Positions 8,686 to 12,232 of a DNA stretch of 12,232 bases are shown here, one piece after another; positions within the stretch are counted from its first letter, which is position 1, and each line of letters starts with the position of its first letter. Both the position numbers and the translations under genes were made by a program. The stretch spans positions 1 to 12,232 of the forward strand of contig JAOXYB010031632.1 in the NCBI GenBank assembly GCA_028565635.1, given 5' to 3'. The notes under the pieces were generated by a model. The model was not told where the DNA came from, ran no database searches, and worked only from the letters and a program-made list of their open reading frames with translations. This stretch comes from Phoronis ovalis. Taxonomy: Eukaryota; Phoronida; Phoronidae.

Positions 8686-8764
8686 AGCAGCTTATATTCT
8701 ATTACAATTTCTCTATTGCACTGGCTCCCCACCTTCTTCTGTGAAAACAATATTCTCCTATCAC
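8631..8764 (-). CDS. cpx: Complexin exon with end of 5' UTR and start codon (coding part 8685-8631)
   Basis: The exon starts after a strong acceptor (T-rich run ending TTTTTGCAG, AG at 8766-8765) and ends at the donor AAAG|GTAACA (GT at 8630-8629). Bases 8764-8686 are 5' UTR with no ATG. The start codon is 8685-8683, in GCTGCTATGG context with G at -3 and +4. An in-frame TAA lies three codons upstream, so this start is well supported. The 18 codons read MASFIIKHTVGKQLDSVK and leave one base, giving phase 1. This matches the family N-terminus (fly MAAFIAKQMVGNQLSAVK as I recall it) at most positions. The N-terminal domain is known to be amphipathic and to activate evoked release. Departures from the fly pattern are H8, T9 and K12. 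Confidence 0.93.
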
Positions 8765-9544
8765 CTGCAAAAATATAAATATAGTTACAATACATGGTCA
8801 TTAAAGGTATCATGGAACAGCCACTTGAAGAGCTGATAAAAATGAAGAGCACAATCATTGGGCATGGTTTTTAACTCAGACAACTCTGAATATCCTAAAC
8901 TTGAGGATCAAGGTCATTCTTACTTTGTACAGTATGGCCACATGCAAAAAAGTCAAACTGACAGAGTAATACTTGTATGAACAATGAATATTCTCGCTTA
9001 AAATATTCAGCCAAAAAAAAACCTTAGTTAGTATTTAATCTTGCAACCAATTGGAGATTAATTTAAGAGCAAATGTGAGATTTGCAAGCTGGTATGGTAT
9101 CCAGTACATTTAAAAATATCAAAATTCACATTTATTTAATGTCTTTAACATGTCATTTAACATTTTAATTGAATAGAGGCCTATTTCCAAATTGTGACTA
9201 AATGTCAAGCCTTTTCTGGACAACAACCACAACACATGGTTTTATCGTTTCTCATTTTAGTAAACTCCATACTCATTTCAAAAAGATAAAATGCTTTAGT
9301 TTTTGAAAGCAAAGCAATACTAACATTTTTCATAGCATACGCTTTTAAACGTACCCTTGAATTTTCAGTAATGTAACAATGTCTTGCACACTAGTAATAA
9401 CAAATGAATCCTAGCTAATAGGCAAATACTAAAAAAGTTTATTCATAACATGTAAAATAATGAAAATACAATTAATATGACTATATATAAACTTACTAGT
9501 TATCCAACACCAGTACATAGCATCAAGTTAGCATAATTTTAGAG

Positions 9545-9565
9545 CTGGAAATATGGTATTTCCAG
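9545..9565. repeat. Perfect 9-bp inverted repeat, 3-nt centre
   Basis: CTGGAAATA and TATTTCCAG are exact reverse complements separated by TGG. The repeat lies in the 5' intron, 31 bp from the next inverted repeat. It could fold as a hairpin or bind a dimeric protein; chance cannot be excluded. Confidence 0.6.
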
Positions 9566-9596
9566 ACAATATTCTATTAAAAGAAATGTCAGAAAA

Positions 9597-9625
9597 CAAG
9601 TCTCACACTCACAATGAGAGACTTG
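9597..9625. repeat. 8-bp inverted repeat, 13-nt centre
   Basis: CAAGTCTC and GAGACTTG pair exactly around a 13-nt centre, close to the palindrome at 9545-9565. No function is recognised. Confidence 0.5.
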
Positions 9626-11518
9626 ACAGCTATGCCAGTAGTGTGTTTCATATGTCATTATAATGTGGTAAAGCCCCCAGTTGTGAATTTACATAATTTT
9701 ATTATTTCTGAACAGTCTCATCAAATTTTAAAATAGAAATTACCTGCATCAATAAGTAATCCAAGCACTCTTTAGAATTATTTTCATTAGCAATGTTGCA
9801 TCATTAAATGTGCATCAATATATAAGCTGAATAAAGTGGATTCATAGTTGCAATATTAACGTTTTTGTTATTAAAACTTCATAAAAATATACATTTACTC
9901 TGTTACATAAAATGCCTAAAAATATGATCTTAACTTTGTTGAAGAGGAGTTTATATGTACAAAGTATTTAGCCAAGCTAGTTTATTGTACAATGAAAACA
10001 TTAAAGCTGCAAAACCGTCAAGTCTCCTGGTGCGAACGAGTGACTCCCATTTTGCAGCACATTTCACCACTGCTTGTCACATAGAAAATTATCTGGAAAT
10101 AACCAATCTCCTGATCGACTGAAAATTCTACCAACGTATGCCTTTTTTGCATGTGAAATTACTACAGAGAAGCAAGAAATGCTACCCAAGACATGTTTCT
10201 AATTAGAATATTTATATTTATATGGAATTATGCTACAAAGAGAAGCACATTGAAGCAAATGTACAAGTGACAAGTGAATTTAGATTCTCCTTGTAAATTA
10301 GCCAACATTTTTAAATGCAAATCCTAAAACCATTCCACAAATTACAATGTAACATATTGCAAAATGAAAAGAATATGATAAATGAGAAAATGATTACCAT
10401 GTAAAAATCAATGGAAACGATCCACTTACTCGGTGCTTAGTGTAAAAACTATTGAGCAGTTTAGTGTGAAAAATAATGACATCTGGACATTACAATCAAG
10501 AACATAAACTACAGTAAAAATCAATTATTTGTGAAATCACACACTTAGTATTACACAAGCTGCATTGATAAACCAGACAATGTATGAACATCTAACTCAT
10601 TTTAAAAACATTATTTGATTGTGAGTTAGTCTTGTATGAAGGACATATTTATGAAAATTATCATTCCTGATTTTCCTCAACCTTGTTTATTACATATTAA
10701 TGTTGCATTTCTCTAAAGACCTTGATCTTTAGATTGACCACAATGCAAATTAATGAAGTTTAATGATTTGTTTGACACTGAGCAAATGATCTTGATATTT
10801 AAACTGTTTTCAAAACCCACACATCCAGATTTTAAATGTTGTTTTAGCTTAGAAATGTATTTCAAATAAAAAGGTGGATATAAATTAATGCACATATACA
10901 GTTCCAACAATCAATACCACTAAATTGATCTTCACTCACAGTCTTTAATGCACATTAACTTGACTGTGAACCTAAATCTTCATCAATAATGCACTGGTTC
11001 TGCAGAATCTACTAGAAGACTGTTTTTCTAGGCATTTTCTTAATACATAGCTAGCTGTAATTACATGAATATGCTTCCCTTGATTAAAAGTGACACAATA
11101 TGATTTCTCTGAAAGGAATATTACACTTGGGGCTAATTTATAGTTCTGCAGCCCCTTTCTTCTTTCTCAATTTTTCATACTTTAGTTATCGGACAATTTT
11201 GTATGACATTTGTTCAGGATGTAATAAAGAAACATATTGTTAGCTAAATTATTATTAAGCATCAAGATATCATTTTTTCATAAAGTGACATTTGACTAGG
11301 TGGATATCATTTTCAGTGTAAGCAGAGCTATGGAGAATTTCTCTAAGATCAATTTTAAAGTACAGAATTAAAAATTCCTACCTTTAGCAAGTCCTATATG
11401 TGTTCAAATGTTTAACTTATTTAATTATTATAGCACTTTATTATTATGTTAAATCAATATTTGCCAATAAATATACGTATTCGAATAAAAATATAGGTAA
11501 TAAATATGAAGAACTTAC

Positions 11519-11600
11519 CAAAACACCATAGGAGCATACAGTTAATATATGAACATCCAGAATTCTTATATGCAGGTAGACATACACTTTTAACAACAAT
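11519..11600 (-). other. cpx: Probable non-coding 5' UTR exon of complexin
   Basis: An 82-nt segment is bounded by a near-ideal acceptor (TATTATTTATCTTTCAG, AG at 11602-11601) and donor (TTTTG|GTAAGT, GT 11518-11517). It lies 2.75 kb upstream of the acceptor of the start-codon exon, which itself needs a 5' partner. The segment has several ATGs: two give minute ORFs (MSTCI and MFIY), and ATGGTG would stop just after the junction. ATGCTC at 11537-11535 would, if joined to 8764, read 42 codons across the complexin start and stop at 8657-8655. A real UTR exon with this content would limit translation; equally, it may not be an exon. Confidence 0.4.
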
Positions 11601-12232
11601 CTGAAAGATAAATAATACAGAAGTAATGTAATTACATATTTCTACAATCATACACTTAAAAATAACCTAATTAACTAAGCAAGCAGATAAGTTTGTTTTT
11701 TCGTTATAATGTGTCTGTGCTATGATGCCTATAGTATGAAAAATAATGGCTTCGCATAACAATTTTTAATGCTAATTCAAAAATATAACAAATTCATAAA
11801 TCATTTTTATTAATAATTGCAAGGTTTAGTAATAATTTTTGTAATACAAACTGACAATTTATCAAGCGGTAATACCTTGCAACAGGAGGATGCAAACTAA
11901 GTAACGTAGCGTCTTAGATCAGGTTCAACTATTACTCGATTCTGTACGGGAACTAGCATGTAATTGTCGCATAATCGAGACTTGTTCAAATGTGTACAAG
12001 CCTTGTTCAAATATGATCAAAGAATCACACGACTCATTTGTCTCTCATACTAAGGAACAAGTGTATTCTTATTAGCATTTTACATACATCGTGATAGAAT
12101 TCCCTGGCCCATGTATCTGTGTATGTAGGAGCTATGATTTTTAAATTAGTTTCTATTAAAAAGTGGCATGGCCACTGTAACTGTGTTGTCATGGAAACTG
12201 ACACTGGAGAACTCAACAACAGACAGATTAAT
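11601..12232. other. Upstream flank or 5' intron without recognised genes
   Basis: Apart from the CpG cluster, this is AT-rich sequence with only short chance ORFs. It should hold the first exon, further intron, or promoter DNA of complexin. Nothing else can be supported. Confidence 0.4.
11866..11985 (-). promoter_or_regulatory. Possible first exon or promoter zone (CpG cluster)
   Basis: Seven CpG dinucleotides fall within about 120 bp here, where most of the window has very few. A donor-like CTGTTGCAAG|GTATTA (GT 11875-11874) on the minus strand ends the cluster and lies 275 nt from the acceptor of the predicted 5' UTR exon. I see no convincing TATA box or initiator. A promoter further right, outside the window, is just as possible. 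Confidence 0.2.

Larger units (their letters stand above)
8765..11518 (-). other. cpx: Intron upstream of the start-codon exon
   Basis: About 2.75 kb of AT-rich, stop-dense DNA. It holds two compact inverted repeats (9545-9565, 9597-9625), a small CpG- and GC-richer patch at about 10007-10080, and isolated donor-like sites (for example GATGCAG|GTAATT at 9744/9743) without convincing partners. No coding exon was recognised. Alternative first exons could be hidden here. Confidence 0.5.

Noticed and set aside
8860-8995. Plus-strand stretch that reads GMVFNSDNSEYPKLEDQ and onward, coding-like for about 35 codons; the minus strand there has a small splice-bounded 41-nt segment.
   Set aside because: No family was recognised, no start or partner exon on the plus strand, and the minus-strand segment has only average splice sites.
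10007-10080. GC- and CpG-richer patch that might be an alternative first exon.
   Set aside because: No good donor follows it on the minus strand, and the frame stops quickly.
1-12232. tRNA, rRNA, CRISPR array, bacterial operon or viral genes.
   Set aside because: No A/B-box tRNA pattern, rRNA-like block, spaced direct repeats or long ORFs were seen; the intron-exon structure is eukaryotic.

Overview
This is an AT-rich eukaryotic window with short exons, introns of 0.7 to 2.7 kb and consensus GT/AG splice sites. It carries one recognisable protein gene: complexin (cpx), the SNARE-binding regulator of synaptic vesicle fusion, on the minus strand. None of its exons is a long ORF. I found it by translating the splice-bounded segments on the minus strand and checking that the phases join. 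Four coding exons join exactly: 8685-8631, 6220-6060, 4470-4350 and 3635-3550 (phases 1, 0, 1). They give a 140-residue protein with an N-terminal domain, an acidic accessory helix, the canonical central helix ending IRDKYNIKK, and a C-terminal amphipathic helix closed by a CAAX box, CVVQ. The KHRKME central helix and the CAAX tail point to a protostome, most likely an arthropod (insect or relative). I cannot name the species.

Layout, right to left in the direction of transcription. 12232-11601: upstream DNA, with a small CpG cluster at about 11866-11985 that may mark a first exon or promoter. 11600-11519: probable non-coding 5' UTR exon with strong splice sites. 11518-8765: intron, AT-rich, with two tight inverted repeats at 9545-9625. 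8764-8631: exon with the end of the 5' UTR and the start codon. 8630-6221: intron with nothing recognisable. 6220-6060: accessory and central helix exon. 6059-4471: intron holding an 11-copy minisatellite (5467-5759), a possible 63-nt in-frame cassette exon (5403-5341) and a probable short mariner-like inverted-repeat element (about 4898-5128). 4470-4350: third coding exon. 4349-3636: intron that can also be read through. 3635-3550: CAAX exon. 3549 to perhaps about 760: 3' UTR or flank. 1 to about 660: opposite strand skew and a plus-strand poly(A) signal, perhaps the tail of a convergent gene.

The most interesting part is how the gene can vary its protein. If the last intron is spliced, the protein ends in a heptad-patterned amphipathic helix plus a farnesylation box. 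If the intron is retained, the same serine codon leads into an 11-residue tail with three consecutive cysteines and then a stop. So either form could be lipid-anchored, by different chemistry. A phase-0 63-nt exon candidate would insert a segment resembling the end of the central helix exactly at the IRDK/YNIKK junction. The predicted 5' UTR exon would place an upstream ORF across the complexin start codon. All of these alternatives are inferences from sequence and need transcript data.
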